Shown in pieces: positions 1 through 7,760 of a stretch of 23,889 nucleotides of DNA. The stretch lies in NCBI GenBank assembly GCA_028693695.1, contig JAQUUV010000010.1, positions 1,703-25,591 of the forward strand. Reading direction: 5' to 3'. The notes below the pieces were generated by a model. That model saw only the letters and a program-made list of their open reading frames with translations. It did not search any database and was not told where the DNA came from. The DNA comes from Syntrophomonas sp. Lineage in GTDB: Bacteria; Bacillota; Syntrophomonadia; Syntrophomonadales; Syntrophomonadaceae. Numbering within the stretch: position 1 is the first letter of the stretch; every line of letters begins with the position of its first letter. A program made the position numbers and the translations under genes.

Positions 1-981
1 CAATTGAGTCATCAAATGTTCCAGATCTTCTGGAGTAAGTGACTGTGGTCCGTCAGAGAGGGCTTTGGCTGGTTCTGGATGCATTTCTAAGATAAGACCA
101 TCTGCTCCGGATGCTATGGCGGCCAAGGACATTGGCAAAACCAGCTGCCGGTCACCGGTAGCATGGCTGGGATCAACAATGACCGGCAGATGACTGAGCC
201 TTTTAACCATTGGTACGGCACTTAAATCCAAGGTGTTGCGGGTAGCTGTTTCGAAGGTTCGAATTCCACGCTCACAAAGAATGACTTTTCCATTACCCTC
301 AGACATTATATATTCAGCAGCCATAAGCCACTCCTCGATAGTAGCAGACATGCCACGCTTTAATAGAATCGGTTTATTAGTTTGCCCGGCAGCTTTAAGC
401 AAGCGGAAGTTTTGCATATTTCTAGCACCAATTTGAATAATATCTACATATTCCATGGAGAGATGGAGGCTATGTTCATCAATTACTTCCGTAACAACCG
501 GTAAACCTGTTTCCAGGGATGCTTCTCGTAAAATCTTTAGGCCTTCTTCCTCCATGCCCTGGAAGCTATAAGGTGAGGTGCGGGGCTTGAAAGCTCCCCC
601 TCTTATTATGTTGCCGCCGGCTTTTTTAACCTGACGGGCCGCAGTTAATAGTTGTTCCCGGCTTTCTACTGCACAAGGCCCAGCTATGATAGTTACTGAC
701 TCTCCGCCGATACAAACTCCCCGTACATTAATGATGGTATTTTCTTCCCTTGCTTCCCGGCTGACCAGTTTATAAGGCTTCATTATAGGCACTATCTTTT
801 CCACCCCTGGCATTTGTTCTAAACTCCGTAAAGAATCAGCAGTATGTTCATCTCCTACTGCTCCGATAACAATTCGCTTAACCCCTTGGATTGCTTGAGT
901 TCTGAAACCCAGACTAGCCAATCTTTCATTTACTGATTGAATTTCACTGCTGCTGGACTGAATATTCATTACGATTACCAT
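1..981 (-). CDS. aroF: 3-deoxy-7-phosphoheptulonate synthase (DAHP synthase), 3' end cut by window edge
   Basis: Condenses phosphoenolpyruvate with erythrose 4-phosphate, the first step of the cytoplasmic shikimate pathway. The reading frame is open from ATG at 981 to the window edge (327 codons, no stop), so only about 10 residues are probably missing from the usual roughly 338-residue protein. Residues 1-70 look like the small ferredoxin-like N-terminal regulatory domain of the Thermotoga-type enzyme. The barrel follows with IIAGPCAVES, GGAFKPRTSPYSFQG, QIGARNMQNF, LLKRGM, LCERGIRTF and IVDPSHATG, all diagnostic of this family. AGGAGG lies 7 nt upstream of the ATG. It is third in the leftward order aroA, aroB, aroF, but separated by a long T-box leader that should couple its expression to tRNA charging. 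The family call is firm; the end lies outside the window. Confidence 0.96.
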   Translation of the reverse strand, partial: MVIVMNIQSSSSEIQSVNERLASLGFRTQAIQGVKRIVIGAVGDEHTADSLRSLEQMPGVEKIVPIMKPYKLVSREAREENTIINVRGVCIGGESVTIIAGPCAVESREQLLTAARQVKKAGGNIIRGGAFKPRTSPYSFQGMEEEGLKILREASLETGLPVVTEVIDEHSLHLSMEYVDIIQIGARNMQNFRLLKAAGQTNKPILLKRGMSATIEEWLMAAEYIMSEGNGKVILCERGIRTFETATRNTLDLSAVPMVKRLSHLPVIVDPSHATGDRQLVLPMSLAAIASGADGLILEMHPEPAKALSDGPQSLTPEDLEHLMTQL

Positions 982-1006
982 TAATAATTCCTCCTTCAAA
1001 ATAATT

Positions 1007-1296
1007 AAAAAATAAACAAAGCCCATAGCTATCATCCACAAAGGGACGAAAGCTATGGGCTTCCGTGGTACCACCCTGATTGATCCCCATAGGGATCCAC
1101 TCATTAAGGGACTTTCAAGAAATAAACTAGTCATTTACTCCGGTCTTTTTCGCGTTATACTTCGTTATCAAAACGCGGTAATACCTCCAGTATTACCACG
1201 TTTTAATGCCTTGTCTAACGCAAAAAAATCCTAGGAGTATTCTGCCTGGTTTATTCCTTGACAGCCCCTAAAGGTACGGGAAACAGTTCTCCTCGC
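1007..1296 (-). promoter_or_regulatory. second, partial T-box unit of aroF leader (no stem I), interrupted by palindromic repeat
   Basis: On the minus strand AGGGTGGTACCACGG (1063-1077) is a near-consensus T-box antiterminator core. It is followed by a terminator whose outer 10 bp pair exactly (1051-1060 with 1021-1030) and a T-rich tail (1007-1020) ending 26 nt before the aroF ATG. Upstream are a stem III-like hairpin (GGATCCC/GGGGATC, about 1083-1097) and a GAACTGTTTCCCGTACC stretch resembling the stem IIA/B region of the first unit. No stem I or specifier loop is visible, so this is a 3' half T-box. The 163-bp repeat at 1107-1269 lies between the IIA/B-like part and stem III. Partial and tandem T-boxes are known in Clostridia; whether this one still responds to tRNA is inference. 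Confidence 0.85.
1107..1269. repeat. MITE-like imperfect palindrome, copy 1 (163 bp)
   Basis: The ends form an inverted repeat: AGGGACTTTCAAGAAATAAA on the left matches the reverse complement of the right end (AGGGGCTGTCAAGGAATAAA), and pairing continues inward for about 65 nt per arm. The left 66 nt are identical at 58 positions to the left arm of the copy at 22820-23024, by hand alignment in the same absolute orientation. The centre contains a second small palindrome (GGTAATAC/GTATTACC). No coding frame is carried. The flanks read TTA and AAA, allowing a TA-type target but not proving a duplication. It lies inside the aroF leader, so it is probably transcribed there as a long hairpin. Confidence 0.85.
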
Positions 1297-1612
1297 AAAA
1301 TAAAAAAGCCTTTCATCCCAAGGGACGAAAAGCTCTCGCTTACCGCGTTACCACCCAAGTTGATCTGCATTATATGCAGATCCGCTCTTTCCTAAAGGTG
1401 CGGGAACTACTGTTCCGATACCCTCTTCCTGTTAACGTTGGAAGTCTACGGCTCAGCCTACACATCCCCTGGAGGGGAATTCAACCTGCAACTCCGGAGA
1501 GAACTTCGGTTAATCATACTTTAAAGGCGCTTACAGTCGGTGACGCCTTCTCCCTGAAAAGCTGAGTTTAACTTACTTTGCTCCTTCATCATTTTTAACA
1601 TCAATGAAATTA
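1297..1612 (-). promoter_or_regulatory. complete T-box riboswitch of aroF, probable Phe (TTC) specifier
   Basis: Reading the minus strand from about 1612: a GGAG strand (1581-1584) followed by the AGTA specifier-loop motif, an AGGGAG bulge motif, and a distal hairpin AAGGCG/CGCCTT. The 3' side of the specifier loop contains GAAGTTCT before the closing CTCC (1496-1499). TTC at 1501-1503 is the likely specifier. It aligns with the clear TTC of the pheS T-box in this window, but GTT is one base away and cannot be excluded. Stem IIA/B (GGAACAGTAGTTCC), stem III (GATCTGCATATAATGCAGATC), the antiterminator GGGTGGTAACGCGG (1343-1356) and a terminator hairpin with T tail (1297-1334) follow. Uncharged tRNA-Phe would favour read-through. 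Confidence 0.88.
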
Positions 1613-1618
1613 CTTCGT

Positions 1619-1647
1619 AGTTTAACACAAAGAAAGGAACAGTGCAA
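1619..1647 (-). promoter_or_regulatory. candidate promoter of the aroF T-box leader
   Basis: On the minus strand TTGCAC (1642-1647) and TAAACT (1619-1624) are separated by exactly 17 nt. This places a start near 1612, immediately before the T-box stem I. It lies just past the aroB stop codon. Both boxes are imperfect, and read-through from aroB is possible as well. Confidence 0.5.
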
Positions 1648-1661
1648 ACGCTTTATTAACC

Positions 1662-2738
1662 TCAGCGATCCAAATCAAGAATCATGGCTACATTGGCCTC
1701 ACTTACATCGTCAAAAATTTTACTTGCGCCTATAGCGGTGGGTAAGATGAGCTGGATTTTACCACCTATATTTTTTTTATCTTTGCGCATCTGTACCACG
1801 ATATCCTGGCCCTTTAAATTTCCGAAAGAAACAGGCAATCCATAAAATATGATCAAGTTCGTAATTCGCTCTAAATCCTCAACCGGAATAATGCCCAGGT
1901 GATGAGCCAGTCGGGCCGCATAGATCATTCCCACGGCTACACCTTCGCCGTGGGTGAAGCTCTGGTAGTTGGTCAGGGTTTCAAAGGCATGGCCGAAGGT
2001 ATGCCCCAGATTTAAAAGGGCTCTAAGACCGCTCTCTGTTTCATCTTGAGCCACTATTTCGGCTTTAATAGAACAACATCGGGAAGTAATATGCATTAAG
2101 CATTCGGTGTCCCGAGATTGTATTCTCTCCCGGTGCTCTTCCAGATAGTTAAAGAAATCCTTATCCCAAATAATTCCGTACTTAATTATCTCGGCCAGAC
2201 CTGTTAAATATTCTCTTTCCGGTAGGGTTTCTATAAAGGCGACATCTACGAAAACCAGCCCCGGTTGGTAAAACGCTCCCACCAGGTTTTTCCCTTGGGG
2301 CAGATTTACCCCGGTCTTTCCGCCTACGCTACTGTCCACCTGGGCTAAAACGGTGGTGGGAATCTGAATATATCCAATACCTCGCATATAAGTAGCCGCC
2401 GCAAATCCGGCGATATCTCCGACAATACCACCGCCTAGTGCCACTACGGTGGATTTCCGGTCCAGGCCCATGGCTACCATCTGCTCATAGAGCCAGGCCA
2501 CTGTAGCCAAATTCTTACACCCTTCTCCTCCGGATATTACTGCCGGTTCGACTTTGAAATCGGCACTCCGTAGTATTTCTAACACACGGGAACCATATAG
2601 TTTGAAAACAATTTCATCTGTTATCATTATCATTTGCGAAGTTTTAGGGACAAAATTTAGCAACTCACCTAATCGGGGGATTCTGTTCTCCCCAATACAA
2701 ATATCATAACTCCGCTCACCCAGTTCAACCCTCACCAT
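1662..2738 (-). CDS. aroB: 3-dehydroquinate synthase
   Basis: Converts DAHP to 3-dehydroquinate, the second shikimate step, with NAD+ and a divalent metal. The NAD-binding and active-site segment GGGIVGDIAGFAAATYMRG, then IPTTVLAQVDSSVGGKTGVN, is textbook for AroB. The metal ligands are visible as Glu in LAEIIKYG and His in LGHTFGHAFE and FTHGEGVAVGM. At 358 residues it has the normal length. I choose ATG at 2738: AGGAG sits 6 nt before it, whereas the in-frame TTG at 2744 directly abuts the same AGGAG and cannot use it. It is 55 nt downstream of aroA and probably cotranscribed with it. No terminator is visible after its stop before the aroF leader starts. Confidence 0.97.
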   Translation of the reverse strand: MVRVELGERSYDICIGENRIPRLGELLNFVPKTSQMIMITDEIVFKLYGSRVLEILRSADFKVEPAVISGGEGCKNLATVAWLYEQMVAMGLDRKSTVVALGGGIVGDIAGFAAATYMRGIGYIQIPTTVLAQVDSSVGGKTGVNLPQGKNLVGAFYQPGLVFVDVAFIETLPEREYLTGLAEIIKYGIIWDKDFFNYLEEHRERIQSRDTECLMHITSRCCSIKAEIVAQDETESGLRALLNLGHTFGHAFETLTNYQSFTHGEGVAVGMIYAARLAHHLGIIPVEDLERITNLIIFYGLPVSFGNLKGQDIVVQMRKDKKNIGGKIQLILPTAIGASKIFDDVSEANVAMILDLDR

Positions 2739-2793
2739 TTCCAACTCCTATCAATTCACAGTTAATAATTGCCGAATCCAAGCAAGACAATTC

Positions 2794-4077
2794 CTAAATA
2801 TATAAGCTAGTCAATATGTTTTGAAACCCAGGGAAAGAAATATCTATACATTCGGCTCCTTGGACTATCGTCTGGCCGGAGGCCAAGAGGCCCATTAATG
2901 CACAGGCCATGGCGATCCGGTGGTCTTGGTAGGAGTTGCAGATGGCCCCCTTAAAGCTGCGCCGGCCGTTTATAATCAAGCCGTCATCAGTTTCTTGAAT
3001 ATCTGCTCCAAAGCGGCTAAGTTCTGTGGTAATTGCTTTTAAGCGGTTGCTCTCTTTCACCTTTAATTCTGAGGCATCCTTAATGATGGTCTTGCCTTCA
3101 GCAACTGCCCCAGCTACAGCTAAGACCGGAATCTCATCAATTAGGCGGGGAATCAAATCACCAGCGATGATGACCCCTTTTAAAGTTTGCCCCTCTACCA
3201 TGATGTCTCCCATTAACTCTCCGGAACTCTCCTGCTGGTTAGTAATTGTTATCCTGGCACCCATTTCTTCAAGTACATCCAGTATTCCGGTACGGGTAGG
3301 ATTCAAACCTACATTTTTTACGGTCATTTTCGATCCAGGTATTATGGCTCCGGCAACCAAGAAAAAGGCTGCTGAAGAGATGTCGCCAGGGACTATTACC
3401 TTCCGGGCAGTTAAAGAACTGGCTTTGACCACTGTAGTTAAACCGTTTACTTGGATGTTGGCACCGAAAGCTTGCAGCATTTTTTCAGTGTGATCTCGAG
3501 AAGGGGCAGGTTCGGTGACGGCAGTCTCCCCATGTGCATACAGACCAGCCAGAAGCAGAGCGGATTTTATCTGGGCGCTGGCTACTGGGGTGTTATAATT
3601 TATTGCTTTTAGATTGCCTCCTCTGATAGCCAGCGGGGCACAACGTCCATCATTGCGACCCCATACCTGGGCTCCCATTTGCCGTAAGGGTTCTGCAACC
3701 CGGGCCATTGGTCGTCTGCGAATCGAAGCATCTCCGGTTAAGACTGAATAAAAATTTTGTCCTGCCAATAGCCCAGAGAGCAAACGGATGGTGGTGCCGG
3801 AATTGCCTACATCCAGATAGTTTTCCGGTTCGGTTAAACCGCCTGGCCCTTTTCCTTTAACCTGTAAATGGGTCGGGCTAATCTCATCAACCTCAATGCC
3901 TAGTTGCCGAATACAATGCACCGTACTTCGGCAGTCTTCTCCCGGCAAGAAATTTTCGATATCGGTAATCCCGGTGGAGATAGCCCCGATCATCACGCTG
4001 CGATGAGATATGGATTTATCTCCCGGTATGCTTATTATTGATTCAAGAGTTTTTATAGGCAGGGTTATCATGTCCAT
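2794..4077 (-). CDS. aroA: 3-phosphoshikimate 1-carboxyvinyltransferase (EPSP synthase, class II motifs)
   Basis: Transfers the enolpyruvyl group of PEP to shikimate 3-phosphate, the sixth shikimate step. Near the N terminus is GDKSISHRS, followed by LDVGNSGTTIRLLSG, TGDASIRRRPM, DEIPVLAVAGAVAEG, KESNRLKAI and QDHRIAMACALMG. The four class II signatures RxHxE (RDHTE), GDKS, SAQIK and NPTR are all present. The residue at the glyphosate-critical position is still Gly (NSGTT), unlike the Ala of CP4-type enzymes. The start is uncertain: an in-frame GTG at 4086 and ATGs at 4077 and 4071 are possible. ATG 4077 fits best, with GTGAG about 8 nt upstream, giving 427 residues. It is the first gene of the leftward aro set, with its own promoter. 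Confidence 0.96.
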   Translation of the reverse strand: MDMITLPIKTLESIISIPGDKSISHRSVMIGAISTGITDIENFLPGEDCRSTVHCIRQLGIEVDEISPTHLQVKGKGPGGLTEPENYLDVGNSGTTIRLLSGLLAGQNFYSVLTGDASIRRRPMARVAEPLRQMGAQVWGRNDGRCAPLAIRGGNLKAINYNTPVASAQIKSALLLAGLYAHGETAVTEPAPSRDHTEKMLQAFGANIQVNGLTTVVKASSLTARKVIVPGDISSAAFFLVAGAIIPGSKMTVKNVGLNPTRTGILDVLEEMGARITITNQQESSGELMGDIMVEGQTLKGVIIAGDLIPRLIDEIPVLAVAGAVAEGKTIIKDASELKVKESNRLKAITTELSRFGADIQETDDGLIINGRRSFKGAICNSYQDHRIAMACALMGLLASGQTIVQGAECIDISFPGFQNILTSLYI

Positions 4078-4132
4078 AAATATCACTCACTTCATTTGTT
4101 TATTAGCATGATTTGCTAGGTTATAGTTCATT

Positions 4133-4161
4133 ATTATATATGAAAAATACCCAAAAACCAA
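4133..4161 (-). promoter_or_regulatory. promoter of aroA-aroB
   Basis: Minus strand TTGGTT (4156-4161), a 17-nt spacer and a perfect TATAAT (4133-4138), about 55 nt upstream of the aroA start. No T-box or other leader structure is seen between it and aroA. Confidence 0.6.
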
Positions 4162-4320
4162 AAAGTGTATGCTTGGTCCTTTTCAACAGTTGCTTTTGCA
4201 AGGGCAGTTTGTTTTAATTTAGATAATATAAATGCAGTTCGAAGAAAGGTAATTTAAGGAATAGTATCGAATGTCAAATGAAAGACTAGTAAATTGAGGG
4301 ATTTTGAAAGGAGAAGGAAA

Positions 4321-5322
4321 ATGAAGAGAAAGATGCTGGTATGCTTGATTCTAGGTCTATTTGTTCTATCTATAGCTGGTTGCTCTGCGGCTAAGAAGGA
4401 CAATGCTGAGAAAACAGTTCCCAAGGAGGCAGTGAGCTTTAAGGTAGCAGTTTTAAGAGGGCCTACGGCAGTCAGCATGATTAAGATGATGGATGCCCAG
4501 CCATCTCTGGGAGATAACGTAAAGGCCGACTACTTGGTTGAACAAACCACTGACACGCTTAGTGCCAAGTTGCTAACCGGTGAAATAGAGATGGCCACTA
4601 TTCCGACCAATATGGCCGCCAAGCTTTATAACAAAGGGGTCGCCTATCAAATCGCGGCTATGAATACATGGGGAGTTATGTATGTACTCACCAATGGAGT
4701 AAACATTAACAACTGGGCTGATTTGAAGGGTAAACAGGTAGATACCGCTGCTCAGGGTGCCGCTTCCGACGTGGTATTCAGATACCTGCTGAGTAAAAAT
4801 GGGGTAAACCCGGATAAAGATCTGACTTTGAAATATATTGCCAGCCCGGTAGAACAGGCCCAGTTAGCTATAGCTGGTAAAAGCAAGATCACCGTTTTGC
4901 CCGAACCCTGGGTTTCTACCGTAATTAGTAAGAATAAGGATGTGAAACTAGCCCTGGATATGCAGAAGGAGTGGACTCGGATTAATGGTGCCGATGTGCC
5001 TTTTGCCCAGACCTGTTTGGTCGTAAAAGCGGATTTTGCCAGCCAACATCCTGAGATAATGACTAAATTCCTGCAGGAGTATGCCAACTCGATAGATTGG
5101 GCCAATAAGAATACTGCTGAAGCAGGCGAACTGGTGAAAAAGCATGACATCGGCATACCTGCTGATGTTGCAGCGGCGGCAATTCCTCGCTTGAACCTGC
5201 GCTATATGAGCAGCATCGATGCCAAAGCGGCGGTAGAGAAATACCTGCAGGTACTCTTGGATTTTTCTCCTGATTCTATAGGAGGGAAACTACCGGATGC
5301 AAAATTCTACTACCAAAAATAG
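4321..5322 (+). CDS. ABC transporter substrate-binding lipoprotein, NitT/TauT (NMT1/SsuA-like) type
   Basis: This is the extracytoplasmic ligand-binding subunit of the three-gene importer that follows. The start ATG at 4321 has AAAGGAG 7 nt upstream; a TTG at 4294 is in frame but has no Shine-Dalgarno. The N terminus is a lipoprotein signal peptide: basic MKRKM, a hydrophobic stretch, and lipobox LSIAGC with the acylated Cys near residue 23. The mature part has the layout of family 15/16 periplasmic proteins: a pattern resembling DTLSAKLLTGEIEMATIP, then WGVMYVLTNG, DLKGKQVDTAAQGAASD and EPWVSTVI. It has 333 residues, the normal length. The gene end overlaps the permease start by 26 nt. The substrate cannot be read from the sequence. 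Relatives carry nitrate, sulfonates, taurine or thiamine precursors, and there is no diagnostic neighbour. Confidence 0.9.
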   Translation: MKRKMLVCLILGLFVLSIAGCSAAKKDNAEKTVPKEAVSFKVAVLRGPTAVSMIKMMDAQPSLGDNVKADYLVEQTTDTLSAKLLTGEIEMATIPTNMAAKLYNKGVAYQIAAMNTWGVMYVLTNGVNINNWADLKGKQVDTAAQGAASDVVFRYLLSKNGVNPDKDLTLKYIASPVEQAQLAIAGKSKITVLPEPWVSTVISKNKDVKLALDMQKEWTRINGADVPFAQTCLVVKADFASQHPEIMTKFLQEYANSIDWANKNTAEAGELVKKHDIGIPADVAAAAIPRLNLRYMSSIDAKAAVEKYLQVLLDFSPDSIGGKLPDAKFYYQK

Positions 5323-6049
5323 GCTGTTCACTCTGGCTTCCATACTGGCACTTCTGCTAGTATGGAAGCTTTTAGCAGTTTTCTGGAACCAGGAATTAAT
5401 AATGCCCTCTCCGGAGATAACCTTGGCTAAATTGTGGATGGTCATTAATGACACTAATTTCTGGCCTTCGGTAGGAGCAACTCTGGGCAGGGGACTGATA
5501 GGATTTCTAATTTCCTGTGCGGCGGGATTGGTGTTAGGGTTTTGCGCTGGTTTTAGTGCGCCTATTTACTGGTTGCTCCAACCCTGGGTAACGGTAATTA
5601 GGACCACCCCGGTAATGTCAGTAGTTATTTTGGCGATCATCTGGTTTCAAAGTGATGTAGTGCCTATCTTTGTTACATTTCTAATGATCTTTCCCATTAT
5701 CTATGGCAATGTGGTGGCTGGGATAAAGAATGTTGACCAACAATTGCTGGAAATGGCGCATATGTACCGGGTCAAAATTCGGCGTATTATATTCGAGTTG
5801 TATATACCTTCTATTTTGCCTTACCTGCTGGCGGGAGCTTCTAATGCCATGGGGATTACCTGGAAGGTTATCATTGCCGCGGAAATTTTAAGCCAACCTT
5901 TTTTTGCTATCGGCACCAACCTTATGATTGCTAAGATTGATTTGGAAACCGCCCAGGTTTTTGCCTGGACTGTAGTTACTATTATCATCAGTTTCATTTT
6001 TGAGTATCTACTTAATACCTTGGAAAATAAATTCAGGACGTGGGGCTAA
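5297..6049 (+). CDS. ABC transporter permease, NitT/TauT (SsuC/TauC-like) type
   Basis: Membrane subunit of the importer, 250 residues. About six hydrophobic segments are visible, starting with LFTLASILALLLVWKLLAVF. The coupling-helix region follows the EAA pattern: LEMAHMYRVKIRRIIFELYIP, then LPYLLAGASNAMGITWKVIIAAE, as in SsuC/TauC/ThiX-type permeases. ATG at 5297 lies inside the last codons of the binding-protein gene (26-nt overlap) with GGAGG about 11 nt upstream, suggesting translational coupling. It is immediately followed by the ATPase gene. Confidence 0.92.
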   Translation: MQNSTTKNRLFTLASILALLLVWKLLAVFWNQELIMPSPEITLAKLWMVINDTNFWPSVGATLGRGLIGFLISCAAGLVLGFCAGFSAPIYWLLQPWVTVIRTTPVMSVVILAIIWFQSDVVPIFVTFLMIFPIIYGNVVAGIKNVDQQLLEMAHMYRVKIRRIIFELYIPSILPYLLAGASNAMGITWKVIIAAEILSQPFFAIGTNLMIAKIDLETAQVFAWTVVTIIISFIFEYLLNTLENKFRTWG

Positions 6050-6054
6050 AGCGA

Positions 6055-6777
6055 ATGGCATTTATATTAAGTAATATAAATAAAAAGTTTGGCGATCTAT
6101 ATGTACTAAAAGACCTCAGTATGAGTTTGGAAGAACATCAGCTGATTTGTATACTGGGACCTTCGGGTTGCGGTAAGACCACTTTGTTAAATATTATTTC
6201 CGGGGTATTCCCAGCCGACCAGGGCGAAATAGCTGGTTTTGAGGGAAAAACCATAAGTTACCTGTTCCAGGAGACCAGGCTTTTGTGTTGGAAAACGGTG
6301 CAGGAAAACATCGATTTCGTTCTAAAAGATCGCTTGAGCAAGAGTCAGCGAACGGAAATTATTGCCCGCTATGTAGATATGGTTGGTCTTAGGGATTTTA
6401 AGAATTATTATCCTGACCAGCTGAGTGGGGGAATGAAGCAAAGGGTAGCTATTGCCAGGGCCTTTGCCTATCCGGCCGATATTTTGCTTATGGATGAACC
6501 TTTTAAGGGATTGGATTTGCAGTTGAAAACGGCATTGATGCAGGCCTTTATTAGCTTATGGCTGATGGATAAACGGAGTGCATTTTTCGTTACTCACGAC
6601 ATAGATGAAGCCCTGCTTCTAGGTGAGAAAATATATGTTTTAACCGAAAGACCTGGGGCAGTTAAAGGTATAATTAGCAACGATGTTCCCCATCAAGAAA
6701 GAAATTTGCAGAATGAAAATATACGTCAGGTTGAGCAAGAGATTTATCAACTGCTGACAGATTCCGGGCGGGAGTAG
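6055..6777 (+). CDS. ABC transporter ATP-binding protein, NitT/TauT (SsuB/TauB-like) type
   Basis: Nucleotide-binding subunit of the importer. Walker A GPSGCGKTTLL, Q-loop region YLFQETRLLCW, signature LSGGMKQRVAIARAF, Walker B ILLMDEPFKGLD and H-loop FVTHDIDEAL are all intact and in order. I choose ATG 6055 (240 residues); a GTG at 6040 is in frame and overlaps the permease end but lacks a spaced Shine-Dalgarno. The ATG has GGGG 9 nt upstream. The 3' end overlaps the convergent EamA-type gene by 31 bp, so the two transcripts are antisense at their ends. No terminator is seen between them. Confidence 0.93.
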   Translation: MAFILSNINKKFGDLYVLKDLSMSLEEHQLICILGPSGCGKTTLLNIISGVFPADQGEIAGFEGKTISYLFQETRLLCWKTVQENIDFVLKDRLSKSQRTEIIARYVDMVGLRDFKNYYPDQLSGGMKQRVAIARAFAYPADILLMDEPFKGLDLQLKTALMQAFISLWLMDKRSAFFVTHDIDEALLLGEKIYVLTERPGAVKGIISNDVPHQERNLQNENIRQVEQEIYQLLTDSGRE

Positions 6778-7637
6778 ACCGCCAACAGCATACTCACTAA
6801 GATCAGAATAGAGCCAGTGAGTTCTAACAGATTCAAGGTCTCCCCCAGGATCAAAAAAGCCATTAATAGGCAAAGAACCGGCTCGACGGTGCTGATTAAA
6901 GTAGCCCGCGAAGCGCCTATCTTCTGCAGTCCTTTTAGGAAGAAGAGAACTGCCAAGAGGGTGTTGAAAACGGCTATGGCGAGAGTGATCAAGACCTGTT
7001 GCAGGGTCAACCTGCCTAAAAACCCCAAATCACCACTATATAATGGAATAATAATAATTACTGCTAGCAACGATAGAGTAGCCGTGATCGATAGGGGTTC
7101 AGTACCGGCAAGGGTCTTTTGACCGATCAAACTATAAAAAGCGTAAAAGAGGCAAGCCATGAGGGCGAAGAATAAACCGTTAAGAGATAGACCATTAAGA
7201 TCACCTCCTAGGCCTGAAATAAGTAAAATGCCAGTTAGAGCCAGCACCAGTCCCACAAAAAGCCGGGGTACAAATCTCTCCTTGAAAATCAAGATTGCCA
7301 GAACAGCGACCAAAACCGGGTGGGTAAAAAAGATAACGGTAGTTAATCCCGCAGAAAGGGTTTTCAATGCATAAAAATAAAACAACCCGGATACTGTCAA
7401 AAACACTCCCTGGGCAATAACCATCGGAGATGGGAAGAGTACCTTGCTTTTTCTAAACAGCTTGATAAACAGGGCTAACAGGATAAAAGAAAAGAAATAG
7501 CGTAGTAACAGTATGCTACCCGGTCCTAGGCCTGCTAAGTAGGCGAGTTTTCCTAAGATAGGGAGAGTAGCATACATTAAGGCGGAGAAGAAAATATATA
7601 AGGAACCTTTAAGTTCCTCGGAAGCATTTACGAACAT
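6747..7637 (-). CDS. EamA/DMT-family membrane transporter
   Basis: A drug/metabolite transporter superfamily permease of 296 residues, with two EamA repeats of about five transmembrane helices each. The first begins LYIFFSALMYATLPILGKLAY and the second after LSLNGLFFALMACLFYAFYSLIG. GASRATLISTVEPVLCLLMAFLILGETL near the C terminus is the typical EamA helix 9-10 pattern with the conserved EP and GE. ATG 7637 has AAAGAGG 7 nt upstream. Relatives export amino acids or metabolites; no substrate can be assigned here. It is convergent with and overlaps the ABC ATPase gene by 31 bp and has its own promoter. Confidence 0.92.
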   Translation of the reverse strand: MFVNASEELKGSLYIFFSALMYATLPILGKLAYLAGLGPGSILLLRYFFSFILLALFIKLFRKSKVLFPSPMVIAQGVFLTVSGLFYFYALKTLSAGLTTVIFFTHPVLVAVLAILIFKERFVPRLFVGLVLALTGILLISGLGGDLNGLSLNGLFFALMACLFYAFYSLIGQKTLAGTEPLSITATLSLLAVIIIIPLYSGDLGFLGRLTLQQVLITLAIAVFNTLLAVLFFLKGLQKIGASRATLISTVEPVLCLLMAFLILGETLNLLELTGSILILVSMLLAVYSRPESVSS

Positions 7638-7694
7638 AAAAAAACCTCTTTATAAATATTTGAGAAATGCACATGTATTTATGACACCTGTAAT

Positions 7695-7722
7695 AGTATA
7701 GACCTCGCCAATGATAAGTCAA
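7695..7722 (-). promoter_or_regulatory. promoter of the EamA-family gene
   Basis: Minus strand TTGACT (7717-7722), a 16-nt spacer and TATACT (7695-7700), about 58 nt upstream of the start codon. Each box differs from the sigma-A consensus at one position, so this is one of the best promoters in the window. Confidence 0.7.
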
Positions 7723-7760
7723 TCTTGGTGGGATTATAAAATGAAGGGGTATGATGAGGC

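Noticed and set aside
1441..1480. TTC in GGTTGAATTCCCC as an alternative specifier of the aroF T-box
   Set aside because: It lies outside the GGAG/CTCC-closed stem I, downstream of the specifier loop; the TTC at 1501-1503 fits the loop geometry better.
1374..1565. 63-codon plus-strand frame
   Set aside because: Lies across the T-box leader structures of aroF on the other strand, with no Shine-Dalgarno.
3026..3493. 155-codon open frame on the plus strand inside aroA
   Set aside because: It is fully antisense to a well-supported aroA gene, has no ribosome binding site and no family signature. Long antisense frames are common in GC-balanced coding sequence.
4752..5156. 134-codon minus-strand frame
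   Set aside because: Antisense to the binding-protein gene, Cys/Ser-rich shadow composition, no start signals.
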